Below, piece after piece: positions 1 through 7,434 of a stretch of DNA of 20,061 nt (positions are counted from its first letter, which is position 1; the number at the start of each line of letters is the position of its first letter). The DNA lies in contig JAHAIU010000035.1 of NCBI GenBank assembly GCA_018372555.1, forward strand, positions 1 to 20,061, read 5' to 3'. This DNA is from Clostridium sp. (GTDB lineage: Bacteria; Bacillota; Clostridia; Clostridiales; Clostridiaceae). Under the pieces are notes generated by a model. That model had not been told where the DNA came from. It did not search any database and worked only from the letters and a program-made list of their open reading frames with translations. A program made the translations under genes and the position numbers.

Positions 1-594
1 TTGGAATTAATAGATAAATATAATTATGGGGCAGCAATTGCTACTAAAAGTGATTTAATTATTAGAGATATAGATGTATTAAAAAGAATTAAAGAACATT
101 CACCTGTATTATGTAAAATTACAATAACAACAGCAGATGATGAACTTAGTAAGAAAATAGAGCCTAATGTTTGCCTATCATCTGAAAGGTTTAAAGCTAT
201 TAAGAAATTATCTGATGCAGAGATTTACACAGGAATTTTATTAATGCCGATTCTTCCTTTTATTAATGATACTGAGGAAAATATAATAAGTATTGTTAGA
301 AAAGCTAAAGAAAATGGTGCTAAATTCGTATACCCTGCTTTTGGAGTAACCTTAAGATCAAATCAAAGAATACACTTTTTTGATAAGTTAGATAAAGAAT
401 TTCCTAAAATAAAAGAAAGATATATAAGAGAATTTCAAAACAATTATATGTGCTCAAGTCCTAAAGCTAGAGAACTTTATAAAATTTTTAGTGAGGAATG
501 TAGGAGACTTGGAATTGTCTATAAAATGAAAGATATAATAGAGGATTATAAAAAGTTATATAAGAATGAGCAAATTAGTCTCTTTGATTTGTAA
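1..594 (+). CDS. SPL-family radical SAM protein, C-terminal part (5' end outside window)
   Basis: The frame is open from the first base, so the TTG at base 1 is probably an internal codon. What is visible (197 residues) matches the C-terminal half of the SPL family of radical SAM proteins (COG1533, related to spore photoproduct lyase). It has the strand-helix run with TKSDLIIRDIDVLKRI near residues 16-31, LCKITITT near 37-44 and a PILPFINDTEENI segment near 83-95. The radical SAM CxxxCxxC cluster motif lies upstream of the window, so chemistry and substrate cannot be judged here. These proteins are presumed cytosolic and mostly uncharacterised; proven DNA-photoproduct repair belongs only to true SplB. 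The gene is followed closely by an intrinsic terminator. Family assignment is fairly secure, function is not. Confidence 0.72.
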   Translation: MELIDKYNYGAAIATKSDLIIRDIDVLKRIKEHSPVLCKITITTADDELSKKIEPNVCLSSERFKAIKKLSDAEIYTGILLMPILPFINDTEENIISIVRKAKENGAKFVYPAFGVTLRSNQRIHFFDKLDKEFPKIKERYIREFQNNYMCSSPKARELYKIFSEECRRLGIVYKMKDIIEDYKKLYKNEQISLFDL

Positions 595-627
595 TTATAT
601 AAGCAAAATTTATTTTTAAATAATTAT

Positions 628-650
628 AGGATGGATGACATCCTTTTTTT
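628..650 (+). terminator. Intrinsic terminator after the SPL-family gene
   Basis: AGGATG (628-633) pairs with CATCCT (639-644) around the five-base loop GATGA, and a run of seven T follows directly. It lies 34 bases past the stop codon of the upstream gene. Confidence 0.75.
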
Positions 651-773
651 ATTAGCTTAAAAATTAATAAAGAGTTCTGTCTACAATAAGTAGTTTTGCC
701 TAAGTACATTTTTATATGTTATTATTAAATAAAGTGATTCTTAGCTTAAGATGGAGCTTTTTTAAAAAGTGGA

Positions 774-924
774 GAATCAAAATCTTGCATTTTGTGTGAA
801 TTACTTTAACAGAGTGCATGATTCTTATCCATCTGAAGCTTAGAAGAACTAATCCAGGCGCGTAGCAGTGCTTAGCTACCACCTATAGAAGGTAGGAGTG
901 TTAGTAATGGTAGCAATCGGATAA
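774..924 (+). ncRNA. Candidate structured non-coding RNA (possibly raiA-motif-like)
   Basis: This stretch has a higher GC content than the AT-rich bases around it and no coding frame. Several helices can be drawn. GAATCA (774-779) pairs with TGATTC (819-824), extended inward by TGCA (786-789) with TGCA (815-818). TTATCC (825-830) pairs with GGATAA (919-924). Nested inside, ACTAAT (848-853) pairs with GTTAGT (900-905), and CTACC (876-880) pairs with GGTAG (891-895). Two alternative pairings compete: GTAGC (862-866) with GCTAC (875-879), and GCTACC (875-880) with GGTAGC (909-914). They suggest a pseudoknot or switching fold. The composition and size recall large clostridial structured RNAs such as the raiA motif, but no raiA gene is nearby and that identification is from memory only. 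A dispersed repeat is the main alternative. The strand is inferred from neighbouring genes. Confidence 0.45.
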
Positions 925-1030
925 AGTATATAAGTTGTAATGAAATTTTTGCATTTTATAAATGAGTTTATATGTAAAAGTTTAGTTATGTAATTACAAA
1001 ATAAACTTATATAAAATTTAAGATATATGA

Positions 1031-1120
1031 CTTCAATTAATATAATTTACTTTTAGAGTTATTTTTTACTTAAGATAACATAAGTCCTTAAAATGTAGAT
1101 TATGTATTGAAACATAGATA
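1031..1120 (+). repeat. Leader/promoter repeat, copy A (upstream of the HAD gene)
   Basis: About 90 bases immediately upstream of the HAD phosphatase closely resemble, in inverted orientation, 6730-6815 upstream of the aspartate decarboxylase. Identical blocks include the 20-mer AATTAATATAATTTACTTTT (1035-1054), ACTTAAGAT (1068-1076) and AAACATAGATA (1110-1120), in the same order and nearly the same spacing. TATAAT at 1041-1046 could be a -10 box, with a weak TTAAGA -35 at 1018-1023 (17-base spacer). If so, the rest of the repeat is a shared 5' untranslated leader. In both places it ends close to the ribosome binding site. Confidence 0.6.
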
Positions 1121-1133
1121 AATAGGAGGAAAA

Positions 1134-1766
1134 ATGATAAAAGCATTATTATTTGATTTAGACGGAACATTGTTAGATACTAACGAGTTAATTTACAATT
1201 CTTTTTATAGAACTTTTAAAGATAACTTAAATATGGAGCTTGGGAAAGCGGAAATAGCAGATTTCTTTGGTAGACCTTTAGGAGAACCTTTTAGAAAACA
1301 TGCAAAGGAAGAGGATGTAGAGAAGTTAGTAGCTTATTATAGAAAATATAATGAAGATCTACATGATAACATGTGCCATGCTTTTGAAGGCGTAAAAGAA
1401 GTTTTAGAGTCATTAAAGGAAAAGAAAATTAAGCTTGCTATAGTAACATCTAAGAGAGCAGAGCTTGCAATTAGAGGAATGAAAATAGCTGGAATATATG
1501 ATTATATGGACGTTATAATTACTCCAGAATCAACAAAGTTACATAAACCAAATGGTGAACCAGCTTTAAAGGCATGTAGTGAACTTGGGGTTAGTCCTAG
1601 TGAAGCTATTATGGTTGGAGATAGTATTTACGATATATATTGTGGCAAAAATGCTGGATGTAAGACTTGCGGAGTAAATTACACTTTTATTGATTTAGAA
1701 GTTTTAAAGGAATCTAAACCAGATTATTTTATAGACAAGCCTATAGATTTATTAAAGTTAATATAA
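1134..1766 (+). CDS. HAD-family hydrolase, PpaX-like phosphatase/pyrophosphatase
   Basis: A 210-residue haloacid dehalogenase-superfamily phosphatase. Motif I is DLDGT at residues 8-12 (nucleophile D8, acid/base D10). Motif II is the T105-S106 pair in IVTSK, the motif III lysine is K138 in HKP, and motif IV is VGDSIYD with D163 and D167. The helical cap lies between roughly residues 15 and 85. The DTNELI stretch after motif I is characteristic of PpaX, the pyrophosphatase that in Bacillus hydrolyses pyrophosphate released by HPr-Ser-P dephosphorylation. Phosphoglycolate phosphatase (Gph)-like activity is the alternative, and the substrate cannot be read from sequence. AGGAGG lies just before the ATG. 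The preceding leader is shared with the aspartate decarboxylase gene. The downstream dehydrogenase is 77 bases away with its own strong ribosome binding site, so cotranscription is possible but not shown. Confidence 0.8.
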   Translation: MIKALLFDLDGTLLDTNELIYNSFYRTFKDNLNMELGKAEIADFFGRPLGEPFRKHAKEEDVEKLVAYYRKYNEDLHDNMCHAFEGVKEVLESLKEKKIKLAIVTSKRAELAIRGMKIAGIYDYMDVIITPESTKLHKPNGEPALKACSELGVSPSEAIMVGDSIYDIYCGKNAGCKTCGVNYTFIDLEVLKESKPDYFIDKPIDLLKLI

Positions 1767-1843
1767 AGTGATTCTGAATAATTTATAAGGAATGAGTTAA
1801 TATATTTTAAAATATTAGAAAGTTATTACTAGGAGGATAAGCT

Positions 1844-2803
1844 ATGAAAAATATAGTTATTTTAGATAAAAAGACTTTGGGAGATTTAAACTTTAGTGAA
1901 CTTGAGAATTTAGGTAAGGTTACTTATTATGATTCAACTAAGGCTGAAGAAGTAGAAGATAGAATAAAGGATGCTCATATAGTTTTAACTAATAAGGTTG
2001 TTCTTAAGGAAGAAAATCTTAAAAATGCAAAGAACTTAGAATTAATTTGTGAAACTGCAACAGGTTTTAATAATATTGATATAGAATATGCAAAGTCTAA
2101 GAAAATTGCAGTAACTAATGTAGCAGGATATTCAACTAACACAGTAGCTCAACATACTTTTGCAACAGTACTATCATTATATGATAAAATTGCATACTAT
2201 GATAACTATGTAAAATCATTAGACTATGCAAAAAGTGGATTGTTTACAAATGTAAGTGTCCCTTTTTATGAACTAGAAGGCAAGACTTGGGGAATAGTAG
2301 GTTTAGGAGCAATAGGTAGAAGAGTTGCTAAGATTGCTGAAGCTTTTGGAGTAAAGGTTGTTTATTATTCAACTTCAGGTAAAAACTCTAATAGTGAATA
2401 TGAAAGAGTTAATTTTGATGATTTATTAGCAAAATCAGATATAATTTCTATACATGCACCATTAAATAAAAATACAGAAGATCTTATTGATTATGATGCA
2501 TTAAAGAAAATGAAGAAGAATGCAATATTAGTTAATATGGGAAGAGGTCCTATAGTAGTAGAAAAGGACTTAGCAAAAGCTATTGATGAAGAATTAATTG
2601 CAGGAGCTGCTCTAGATGTATTTGAAGTTGAACCTATAAAAGAAGATAATCCTTTAACAGCTGTAAAAAACATAGAAAGATTAATTTTAACACCACATAT
2701 AGCATGGGCAAGTATAGAAGCTAGAGATAGGTTATTTACTGAAGTTATTAATAATATAAAAGCTTTTTACAATGGAGAAATAAGAAATAGATTAGAAATC
2801 TAA
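1844..2803 (+). CDS. NAD-dependent D-2-hydroxyacid dehydrogenase
   Basis: A 319-residue cytosolic oxidoreductase interconverting a 2-oxoacid and its D-2-hydroxyacid with NAD(H), normal length for the family. The Rossmann glycine motif GLGAIG is at residues 153-158. The catalytic triad is visible as R234 (NMGRG), E263 (DVFEVEP) and H285 (LTPHIAWAS). The N-terminal substrate-binding lobe includes TATGFNNID near 71-79. NAD preference is inferred, because no basic residue cluster typical of NADP binding follows the second strand (VVYYST). The substrate may be hydroxypyruvate/glyoxylate, 2-oxoisocaproate or another 2-oxoacid. The leucine-synthesis gene next door makes a branched-chain role tempting but unproven. 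The start follows AGGAGG, seven bases before the ATG. Confidence 0.85.
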   Translation: MKNIVILDKKTLGDLNFSELENLGKVTYYDSTKAEEVEDRIKDAHIVLTNKVVLKEENLKNAKNLELICETATGFNNIDIEYAKSKKIAVTNVAGYSTNTVAQHTFATVLSLYDKIAYYDNYVKSLDYAKSGLFTNVSVPFYELEGKTWGIVGLGAIGRRVAKIAEAFGVKVVYYSTSGKNSNSEYERVNFDDLLAKSDIISIHAPLNKNTEDLIDYDALKKMKKNAILVNMGRGPIVVEKDLAKAIDEELIAGAALDVFEVEPIKEDNPLTAVKNIERLILTPHIAWASIEARDRLFTEVINNIKAFYNGEIRNRLEI

Positions 2804-2830
2804 AAGATTTAGAAAATTCGAAAAACAACA

Positions 2831-2859
2831 TTGACATTGGAAAAAATTTGTAGTATATT
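2831..2859 (+). promoter_or_regulatory. Promoter of the leuA T-box transcript
   Basis: TTGACA at 2831-2836 and TATATT at 2854-2859 are separated by exactly 17 bases. This near-consensus vegetative promoter would start transcription about 2866, just ahead of the T-box stem I. Confidence 0.8.
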
Positions 2860-2879
2860 ACTAATTAACTAAATATTAA

Positions 2880-3100
2880 AAGGCTTGGAATGAGAGTAGT
2901 AGAAGGCATGAGATATTTAAGAGAGTTGGGGTATGGTGAGAGCCCGCATATTATCACTTTTGAACTCGCTCAGGAGCCACAAGACTGAAGGGGTATTAGG
3001 TCTTGTCGGTATATAATACCGTTATTTAAAGTAAGTTATAAACTTGGATGGTACCGCGTAAATCGCTCCAATATATGGAGGGTTTATGCGGTTTTTTAAT
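2880..3100 (+). promoter_or_regulatory. T-box leader (tRNA-Leu-responsive) of leuA
   Basis: All landmarks of a T-box riboswitch are present: the opening AATGAGAGTAGTAG, the GAGAGTTGGGG/GGTGAGAGCC features of stem I, and the T-box core ATGGTACCGCG ending at 3058. The specifier loop reads TGAACTCGC, giving codon CTC (Leu) at 2965-2967 followed by a purine. The bulge TGGT (3049-3052) would pair with the 3' end of an uncharged tRNA with discriminator A, as in tRNA-Leu. Uncharged tRNA-Leu is expected to stabilise the antiterminator and allow leuA expression; charged tRNA allows the overlapping terminator to form. Specifier and target gene agree, which strengthens the call. Confidence 0.93.
3054..3097 (+). 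terminator. Regulated T-box terminator before leuA
   Basis: CCGCGTAAATCGCTCCA (3054-3070) pairs with TGGAGGGTTTATGCGG (3076-3091) apart from one bulge and a wobble or mismatch, followed by six T. Its left arm overlaps the ACCGCG of the T-box core, the usual mutually exclusive arrangement. Confidence 0.9.
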
Positions 3101-3130
3101 TTCCAAAATAGTAAATAAGGGGGCATTTAA

Positions 3131-4798
3131 ATGAATTACAAAAAGTATAAAAAGTTTCAAACTATTAAATTAAAAGAAAGAACATGGCCAGATAAAGAGA
3201 TAGAAAAGGCTCCGATTTGGTGTAGTGTTGATTTAAGGGATGGAAATCAAGCACTAATTAATCCTATGAATGTTGATGAAAAAATAAAAATGTTTAATTT
3301 ATTAGTAGAACTTGGCTTTAAGGAAATCGAGGTAGGTTTTCCTTCAGCATCACAAATAGAGTTTGAATTTTTAAGAACATTAGTAGATAATAATTTAATT
3401 CCAGATGATGTTAGGGTACAAGTCTTAACTCAGGCTAGACCACATCTTATAGAAAGAACCTTTGAAGCTTTAGAAGGAGTAAAAGAGGCAGTCGTCCATA
3501 TTTATAACTCAACGTCTATACTTCAAAGGGATGTAGTTTTTAATATGAGTAAAGATGAAATTAAGGCTATTGCAGTAGACGGTACTAAGCTTGTTAAAGA
3601 GTATACTAAAAAATTTAATGGTAAAGTTTATTTAGAGTATTCACCTGAAAGTTTTACTGGTACAGAATTAGATTATGCTTTAGAAATATGTGAGGCTGTT
3701 TTAGATGCATGGGGAGCTACAGAGGAAGAAAAGGTAATCATAAACCTTCCTTCAACAGTTGAAATGGATACTCCAAACGTATTTGCAGATCAAATTGAAT
3801 GGATGAGTAGTAATTTTTCTAATAGAGATAGAGTTATATTAAGTGTACATCCTCATAATGATAGAGGAACTGGGGTAGCTACGGCTGAGCTTTCATTAAT
3901 GGCTGGAGCAGATAGAGTAGAAGGAACTTTATTTGGAAATGGAGAAAGAACTGGAAATGTGGATATTATTAATTTAGCATATAATATGTTTTCTCATGGA
4001 ATAGATCCAGAGCTTAAATTAGATAATATCAATAAAATTATAGATGTATATGAAAAATGTTGTAAGATACCAGTTCATATAAGACATCCATATGCAGGAG
4101 AATTAGTATTTACTGCATTCTCAGGCTCTCACCAAGATGCAATTAATAAAGGCATGAAAAAATACATGGAGAGAGGTAATAAATATTGGGAAGTTCCATA
4201 TTTACCTATTGATCCTAGTGATTTAGGAAGAGAGTATGAAGCCTTAGTAAGAATTAATAGTCAATCTGGTAAGGGTGGAGTTGCTTTCGTTCTTGAAAGT
4301 CATTATGGATATAAGATGCCTAAGAAGATGCATAAGGAATTTGGAGAAGTAATACAAAAAGTAACTGAAAAATGTGGTGAGATTTCGCCAAAGATAATTA
4401 TGGACAAGTTTAATAAAGAATATTTAGCTATAGAAGAACCATTTAAATTAGTTAAATTTAAGGTTGAAGATAATGACAATATAGAAACTGAAGGAAATAA
4501 CACTAAAATTAATATTACAGTTTCTTATAAGGGTGAAGATAAAACATTTAAGGCTAATGGTAATGGACCAATAGACTCATTAAAAAAGGCATTAACTAAT
4601 AGTAAGTTGGTGGAAACTACTATTTTAGATTATGCCGAACATTCTTTAGGGGAAGGATCTGAAGCTAAGGCAGCAGCTTATGTTGAAATGAAGAGAATAG
4701 ATAATGGAAATACTACTTTTGGTGTAGGTGTTGATAGTAATATAACTGTAGCTTCTATAAAGGCAGTATTTAGTGCTATAAATAGACTTTATAAATAG
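3131..4798 (+). CDS. leuA: 2-isopropylmalate synthase
   Basis: Condenses acetyl-CoA with 2-oxoisovalerate to 2-isopropylmalate, the committed step of leucine synthesis, in the cytosol. At 555 residues it is the long-form synthase (the LeuA2 type, resembling fungal and actinobacterial enzymes) and not citramalate or homocitrate synthase. The catalytic TIM barrel spans about 30-310, with the metal site D37 in DLRDGNQ and H240/H242 in SVHPHNDRG. A linker follows, and the C-terminal regulatory LeuA dimerisation domain covers about 435-555 and normally confers leucine feedback inhibition. The T-box leader with a Leu specifier independently supports the product. AAGGGGG precedes the ATG. leuB, leuC and leuD are not adjacent, so leuA is a single-gene unit here. 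A convergent gene follows after 249 bases. Confidence 0.93.
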   Translation: MNYKKYKKFQTIKLKERTWPDKEIEKAPIWCSVDLRDGNQALINPMNVDEKIKMFNLLVELGFKEIEVGFPSASQIEFEFLRTLVDNNLIPDDVRVQVLTQARPHLIERTFEALEGVKEAVVHIYNSTSILQRDVVFNMSKDEIKAIAVDGTKLVKEYTKKFNGKVYLEYSPESFTGTELDYALEICEAVLDAWGATEEEKVIINLPSTVEMDTPNVFADQIEWMSSNFSNRDRVILSVHPHNDRGTGVATAELSLMAGADRVEGTLFGNGERTGNVDIINLAYNMFSHGIDPELKLDNINKIIDVYEKCCKIPVHIRHPYAGELVFTAFSGSHQDAINKGMKKYMERGNKYWEVPYLPIDPSDLGREYEALVRINSQSGKGGVAFVLESHYGYKMPKKMHKEFGEVIQKVTEKCGEISPKIIMDKFNKEYLAIEEPFKLVKFKVEDNDNIETEGNNTKINITVSYKGEDKTFKANGNGPIDSLKKALTNSKLVETTILDYAEHSLGEGSEAKAAAYVEMKRIDNGNTTFGVGVDSNITVASIKAVFSAINRLYK

Positions 4799-4822
4799 AT
4801 AAATAAGTAGTGCTGTCGCATA

Positions 4823-4864
4823 ATGAAAAATTAATGAAAATACTCCTTATGGAGTTTTAAAAAT
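4823..4864 (+). repeat. Short dispersed repeat, copy R1
   Basis: First of three related ~42-base elements (the others at 7302-7346 and 7435-7476). Shared pattern: ATGAA, then AATTAATGA, a small hairpin around TCCT..GGA, then TTTTAAA. Here the hairpin is ACTCC-TTAT-GGAGT. No coding potential. Confidence 0.6.
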
Positions 4865-4967
4865 GAAAGTAAGTTTATTAAATTTGTAAGAATTACATTA
4901 ATAATTTTTAATTCTTAATTTGAGCTGATAATGAAACAGCTCTATATATAGAAGAAGATAAAACTAT

Positions 4968-5040
4968 AGCTTCCAATATATAAGTTATTTAATGAAATCA
5001 TTATTAGATCTAACTTTCTTATTATATTGGAAGCTTTATT
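4968..5040. terminator. Long hairpin between convergent leuA and aspartate decarboxylase
   Basis: AGCTTCCAATATA (4968-4980) is perfectly complementary to TATATTGGAAGCT (5023-5035). Inside it AAGTTA (4982-4987) pairs with TAACTT (5011-5016), and AATGA pairs with TCATT at 4991-5002. A U-rich but interrupted tail follows on the plus strand. A smaller stem, GAGCTG (4922-4927) with CAGCTC (4937-4942), lies before it. Position between convergent genes suggests bidirectional termination; the weak U-tract lowers confidence. Confidence 0.5.
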
Positions 5041-5047
5041 TATTTGT

Positions 5048-6700
5048 TTATAAATTAATTACTTCTTCATTTTTAAATGTTAGTTTAGTATCTTTATATT
5101 CATTAAATAAAGATAAAACTAAATTTTTAATAGATTTGCCTATGATAAAGTAGTAATTATTATTTAAGTTAGCTAATGATATTCTAAACGACCATTGTGA
5201 TGATGCAAAACCATCTCCATTTAGCAAAATAATTGAATAATCTTTTGCTAAATCATATAGAAAATCAAAAGGATCATAATTATCTAAAATATAATTTGCA
5301 AAATCTTCACCATATATAGTCTTAGACCAATCAATTATATTAATTTCAGTATAATAAGATGCATCCATAGAATTCTCTATAATTTCTGATTCAAGGCCTT
5401 CAAATAATAAAGCTTTTCTTTTTCTACATATATTAATAGTAGAATTTTTATATGAATTTTCTTTATCTATAAGAGTAAAACCACAGAATAAAGCCATTTG
5501 TACTTGTTGTGGAGTAGAAAGACCTGATGTATGGTTTAAGGCTACTTTTCTACTATCAGCAACTAGCCTATCAATAAATTGTATATTATCTGGAGTTAGA
5601 CTTAGGTGCTTGTACCTTTCATTTGTATCAATTTTATTGGAAGAACTAGATATTAATTTATTAAAAACATTATTTTTATGTAGTAAAATAGTTCCAAGTC
5701 TCCAACCTGTTACTCCAAAGTACTTAGATAATGAATAAACACAAATAGTGTTATAAGGTAAGTATGAAATAATTGACTTAAAATTATTTATAAAGGTACA
5801 GTACACATCATCTGTTATAATCATTAAATCTTCATTATATGTTTTAACTACATCTACTAAGTTTTCTATGCATTTTTCAGTAAGGGCCATAGAAGCTGGA
5901 TTGTTTGGATTTACTACAAATAATGCCTTAATACTTTTATCCTTAAGTTTTTCTAGTTCTTTTCTTGAATATTGATAAGTTAAGTTATTATTTTCATCTA
6001 CTTCATCTGCATGAATATGTACAACGTTAAAATCATATTCAGGAAGAAGAGGTATTTCTAAATAAGGTGTAAATATTGGTGTCATTAAAGCGATAGTATC
6101 GCCCTTATTTAAAAGGTTATTATATGTTAAGGAATCAAATATATAGCACATGGCAGCAGTGCCACCTTCAACTGAAAAAACATCAAAGTCTTTGTTATAA
6201 GTAGGTGAACAGCCAAGTTCCTTCATTAAATAGTTATTAACTATCTTTTCTATATGTATAAGATTTCTATCAGGATATGGATAGTTATCTCCAATAATTC
6301 CGTCAACTAATTCAAATAGAAAATCATCTTCATTAAAATTATATTCATTTATAGAATAATCAATTATTTCTTTTAAAAGATTAACACCTTGAGTAGAGTG
6401 ATTAATTCTACAATAATCTTTAAATCTTGAATAAATATCTTTTTTATTAGCCATTCCTGCAAGGGCATTTAATGAAAAAGTTCTTGAACATTCTTCTAAA
6501 GCAAAGTTACCTAAAGCAAAGAAGGCTTGTCTAGGAGATGAAGCAATCCAATTTGGATTTCCTCTTCCAGCATCTAATATTGTTCCTTTAAATTTATCTT
6601 TATTTAAGTTAGCCAGTGAAATTAGTTTATCCTTCAATTCAAAGGGGCTTATCTTACCATAAAGATTTTTTAGGGTATTTTTATCTAATTTTTCGTTCAT
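5048..6700 (-). CDS. aspD: Aspartate 4-decarboxylase (bifunctional aspartate transaminase/decarboxylase)
   Basis: A 550-residue PLP enzyme that releases CO2 from the beta carboxylate of L-aspartate to give L-alanine, with side aspartate aminotransferase activity. It has the fold-type I aminotransferase core but is longer than ordinary AspC (~400 residues), as expected for this family. Visible features: substrate-side GRGNPNW near 45-51, NPNNP at 264-268, TDDVY at 296-300, PLP-binding lysine K326 in SLSKYFGVTGWR with R334, and a C-terminal WSFRISLANL containing the carboxylate-binding arginine. In many bacteria the partner is the aspartate:alanine exchanger AspT, together forming a proton-motive decarboxylation cycle; no aspT lies nearby. 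TAGGAGA precedes the ATG. Its leader region is a near copy of that upstream of the HAD gene. Confidence 0.88.
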   Translation of the reverse strand: MNEKLDKNTLKNLYGKISPFELKDKLISLANLNKDKFKGTILDAGRGNPNWIASSPRQAFFALGNFALEECSRTFSLNALAGMANKKDIYSRFKDYCRINHSTQGVNLLKEIIDYSINEYNFNEDDFLFELVDGIIGDNYPYPDRNLIHIEKIVNNYLMKELGCSPTYNKDFDVFSVEGGTAAMCYIFDSLTYNNLLNKGDTIALMTPIFTPYLEIPLLPEYDFNVVHIHADEVDENNNLTYQYSRKELEKLKDKSIKALFVVNPNNPASMALTEKCIENLVDVVKTYNEDLMIITDDVYCTFINNFKSIISYLPYNTICVYSLSKYFGVTGWRLGTILLHKNNVFNKLISSSSNKIDTNERYKHLSLTPDNIQFIDRLVADSRKVALNHTSGLSTPQQVQMALFCGFTLIDKENSYKNSTINICRKRKALLFEGLESEIIENSMDASYYTEINIIDWSKTIYGEDFANYILDNYDPFDFLYDLAKDYSIILLNGDGFASSQWSFRISLANLNNNYYFIIGKSIKNLVLSLFNEYKDTKLTFKNEEVINL

Positions 6701-6729
6701 TTCAATTCTCCTAATGTAATTATCAACTA

Positions 6730-6815
6730 TATCTATGTTTAAATAAATAATTTACATCTTGTAGTTTTATAGAATCTTAAGTGAAAAATTTTAAAAGTAA
6801 ATTATATTAATTTAA
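6730..6815 (-). repeat. Leader/promoter repeat, copy B (upstream of aspD)
   Basis: Read on the minus strand, this is the second copy of the sequence at 1031-1120. The same 20-mer AATTAATATAATTTACTTTT lies at 6793-6812 and AAACATAGATA at 6730-6740, with ACTTAAGAT between them. TATAAT (minus strand, 6802-6807) is a candidate -10 box. Both copies lead into the ribosome binding site of the following gene. Confidence 0.6.
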
Positions 6816-7106
6816 AGCATGTACAATTTTAATTTGTATTTAAGATAACTATACTCTGTTAACATATTCTACTTATTATATATAACCTGAAAATGTAAAA
6901 AAATTTATTATAACTTATATATTAATAGTATATAGATAAAGAAATAAAAAGCAAATATTTCTTGCAAAAATATAATTATATGAATTTAATATTGCAAAAT
7001 ATGATAATTTATAAAAAATAGATAATAACTTAGGGAAATTATTAATAAAAAAATAAAAGTATACATCAGAAAATATTTGATTTATATTTAAAAATTTGAA
7101 TAGGTA
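6816..7106. other. AT-rich intergenic spacer with no recognised feature
   Basis: About 290 bases between the divergent aspD leader and the glycine riboswitch promoter. It is very AT-rich, with scattered short A/T palindromes. A TTGTAC on the minus strand at about 6828-6833 is a possible -35 for aspD but sits too close (about 14 bases) to the candidate -10. I see no gene here. Confidence 0.6.
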
Positions 7107-7135
7107 TTGAATATATTGAGATATGCGTATATAAT
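7107..7135 (+). promoter_or_regulatory. Promoter of the glycine riboswitch transcript
   Basis: TTGAAT (7107-7112) and TATAAT (7130-7135) are spaced by 17 bases. The predicted start at about 7142 falls a few bases before the first aptamer. Confidence 0.75.
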
Positions 7136-7153
7136 AACAATATAATTTTATAA

Positions 7154-7412
7154 CGTTCGGTTGAAGGTAGCGGGAGAGTGATTTTTATTAAATCCACCGA
7201 AGAAGTAAATCTTTCAGGTATTAGGACCGTTGCTGGACGAACCTCTGGAGAGACTCGAAAGAGCACCGAAGGAGCAAAGTGGAATTGTCATAAAGTAAAG
7301 AATGAATAATTAATGAGAAAATTCCTATAGGAAATTTTAAATAAATTATTCTTATTTTTATAGTAAGACAGTTACATTGAAACTCTCAGGTAAAAGGACA
7401 GGGGAAAGGATA
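7154..7412 (+). promoter_or_regulatory. Tandem glycine riboswitch
   Basis: Two glycine aptamers in series. Aptamer I is closed by GTTCG (7155-7159) with CGAAC (7238-7242) and contains CGGGAGAGTG, CACCGAAGAAGTAAA and CTTTCAGGTATTAGGAC. The conserved linker CCTCTGGAGAG follows. Aptamer II has CACCGAAGGAGCAAAG and AAACTCTCAGGTAAAAGGAC, with P1 formed by CCTCT (7242-7246) and AGGGG (7400-7404). The P3-side stem of aptamer II (GTGG plus AATTGTC, 7279-7289; GACAGTT plus ACAT, 7367-7377) is extended by a 77-base insert that folds on itself and carries repeat R2. The linkage to an alanine/glycine symporter fits the known class in which this riboswitch controls glycine transport. Confidence 0.93.
7302..7346 (+). 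repeat. Short dispersed repeat, copy R2 (inside aptamer II)
   Basis: Related to R1 and R3 by ATGAA, AATTAATGA, TCCT..GGA and TTTTAAA in register. The hairpin here is the near-palindrome centred on CCTATAGG (7324-7331). It is embraced by GAATAATT (7304-7311) pairing with AATTATTC (7344-7351). The element sits wholly in the variable stem of the second glycine aptamer, where extra length is tolerated. Confidence 0.6.
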
Positions 7413-7434
7413 GTATACTATCATATAATTTAAA

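Noticed and set aside
731..778. GATTCT/AGAATC pairing as an extra outer stem of the candidate RNA
   Set aside because: The right arm is already used by the better-supported 774-779/819-824 helix, and the left part contains a T-rich run.
1802..1815. ATATTTTAAAATAT palindrome before the dehydrogenase gene
   Set aside because: Pure A/T palindromes of this length are common in such a genome, and nothing else supports an operator.
7066..7266. Minus-strand open frame of 66 codons
   Set aside because: It lies over the riboswitch promoter and the first glycine aptamer; it is a frame shadow of a conserved RNA with no ribosome site.
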